Shown: positions 63,532 through 64,000 of the stretch, in pieces
Layout of the letters: every line of letters begins with the position of its first letter
Position numbering within the stretch: position 1 is the first letter of the stretch
Origin: Rhodobacterales bacterium HKCCA1288
GTDB lineage: Bacteria > Pseudomonadota > Alphaproteobacteria > Rhodobacterales > Rhodobacteraceae
Direction of reading: 5' to 3'
DNA: 64,000 nt
NCBI GenBank assembly: GCA_015693905.1
Contig: CP065161.1
Span: 1,426,001 to 1,490,000 of the forward strand
Translations under genes and position numbers: made by a program
The notes under the pieces: generated by a model
What the model saw: only the letters and a program-made list of their open reading frames with translations
Told to the model about the DNA's origin: nothing
Databases searched by the model: none

Positions 63532-64000
63532 TCAGCGGATTGGATCAAACAGCGCCTCACGCAAAGAACAATCGCGCCCCATATCGGCAGGGCAATCACG
63601 GGGCTCTAAATCGCGGGTCAGACAAATGCGCAATTCTGCGATGCGACCTGCGCGGCAGGTGGTGACAACACCAGCGTCACTGAAATCGGGGTTGGCTTCG
63701 CGGAGCGCGTCCTCCACCACTTCGGCTGGCAGGCGGACAGGCCGATTAAGTTGGGTCAAAACCGCAGGCACAGTCACCGCCGCATAAGCGCGGCGCGATA
63801 GGGCGAAGTAATCCTCAGCAGGCAGGCCAGAACAGACCCCATGCTTACGCCATTGGTGCCACGCAAGGCCTGAGCTTCCCATGATATCAACCATGCCTGC
63901 CGTCAACGCATCACTTGGGCCGCGCGCGGGTGTTGAGCAATAACTGGGCCACCCCTCCTCATATTGTGGCCAAAGCCCGTGCAAGGTGAACCCATGGCCT
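63532..64000 (-). CDS. Ribonuclease T2 family protein (5' end cut by window)
   Basis: The frame is open to the window edge, so the N-terminus and any signal peptide are missing; 155 codons are visible. Both catalytic segments are seen: GFTLHGLWPQ (CAS I, with its His) and HQWRKHGVCSG (CAS II, with its His). In CAS II the position of the catalytic Glu (usually EWxKHG) is Gln. Four or more Cys fit the disulfides of the exported family. RNase T2 enzymes degrade RNA to 2',3'-cyclic nucleotides. The stop lies 69 bp before gap. Confidence 0.88.
   Translation of the reverse strand, partial: GHGFTLHGLWPQYEEGWPSYCSTPARGPSDALTAGMVDIMGSSGLAWHQWRKHGVCSGLPAEDYFALSRRAYAAVTVPAVLTQLNRPVRLPAEVVEDALREANPDFSDAGVVTTCRAGRIAELRICLTRDLEPRDCPADMGRDCSLREALFDPIR

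Noticed and set aside
1-64000. CRISPR array, prophage or integrative element
   Set aside because: No regularly spaced repeats, phage structural genes, integrase or tRNA-linked attachment repeats were seen; the only mobile element found is the IS630 copy.

Overview
The window is a gene-dense, moderately GC-rich stretch of a chromosome from an alphaproteobacterium, most likely a member of the Rhodobacteraceae / Roseobacter group. Evidence: the separate F0 ATP synthase operon (atpI-B-E-F'-F), the complete ccoNOQP-ccoGHIS cluster beside uspA, fnrL and hemN, short-form HisG with HisZ, an adenosylcobalamin-dependent ribonucleotide reductase, and several small families (DUF1489, DUF1523, TIGR01620) typical of that group. 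All genes lie in tight operons with short spacers. No tRNA, rRNA, CRISPR array or prophage was seen.

Layout. 1-6.8 kb: the partial gene of a YcjF-like membrane protein, rpsD with a structured leader, a Hint-domain protein, an LpxR-like outer-membrane protein, nrdJ and a DUF1489 gene. 6.8-13.9 kb: hisS-hisZ-hisG, slyX and dnaE. 14-19.4 kb: a large FAD/GcvT-type N-methyl amine dehydrogenase and the F0 operon. 19.6-25.2 kb: ArsR and LysR regulators, small membrane proteins, an ArgE/DapE-type deacylase and an orphan peptide-binding protein. 25.2-29.3 kb: hemC and hemE (divergent, with a perfect PpsR-type box between them), a glycosyltransferase and hemF. 29.5-30.6 kb: an intact IS630-family element. 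30.7-44.8 kb: a penicillin-binding DD-carboxypeptidase, then the cbb3 oxidase structural and assembly genes, a universal stress protein, an exported amine oxidase whose modules are in circularly permuted order, fnrL and hemN; five FNR-type boxes tie this block together. 44.8-50.5 kb: a yejABEF peptide importer. 50.7-64 kb: a membrane-anchored cytochrome c, pheA, a DMT exporter, an SRPBCC protein, nudC, a CpdB-like phosphoesterase, the SRP RNA, a hexapeptide acetyltransferase, dnaX-ybaB-recR, a gap-gabD pair and a partial RNase T2 gene.

How they work together: the central theme is respiration and haem under changing oxygen. F0 genes, high-affinity cbb3 oxidase, its copper ATPase and assembly factors, an anchored cytochrome c as probable electron donor, the oxygen sensor FnrL, and both aerobic (hemF) and anaerobic (hemN) coproporphyrinogen oxidases plus hemC/hemE are all here. 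The most unusual single object is the amine oxidase at 41343-42560: the segment that normally ends this family precedes the FAD-binding Rossmann segment that normally begins it, in one uninterrupted reading frame.
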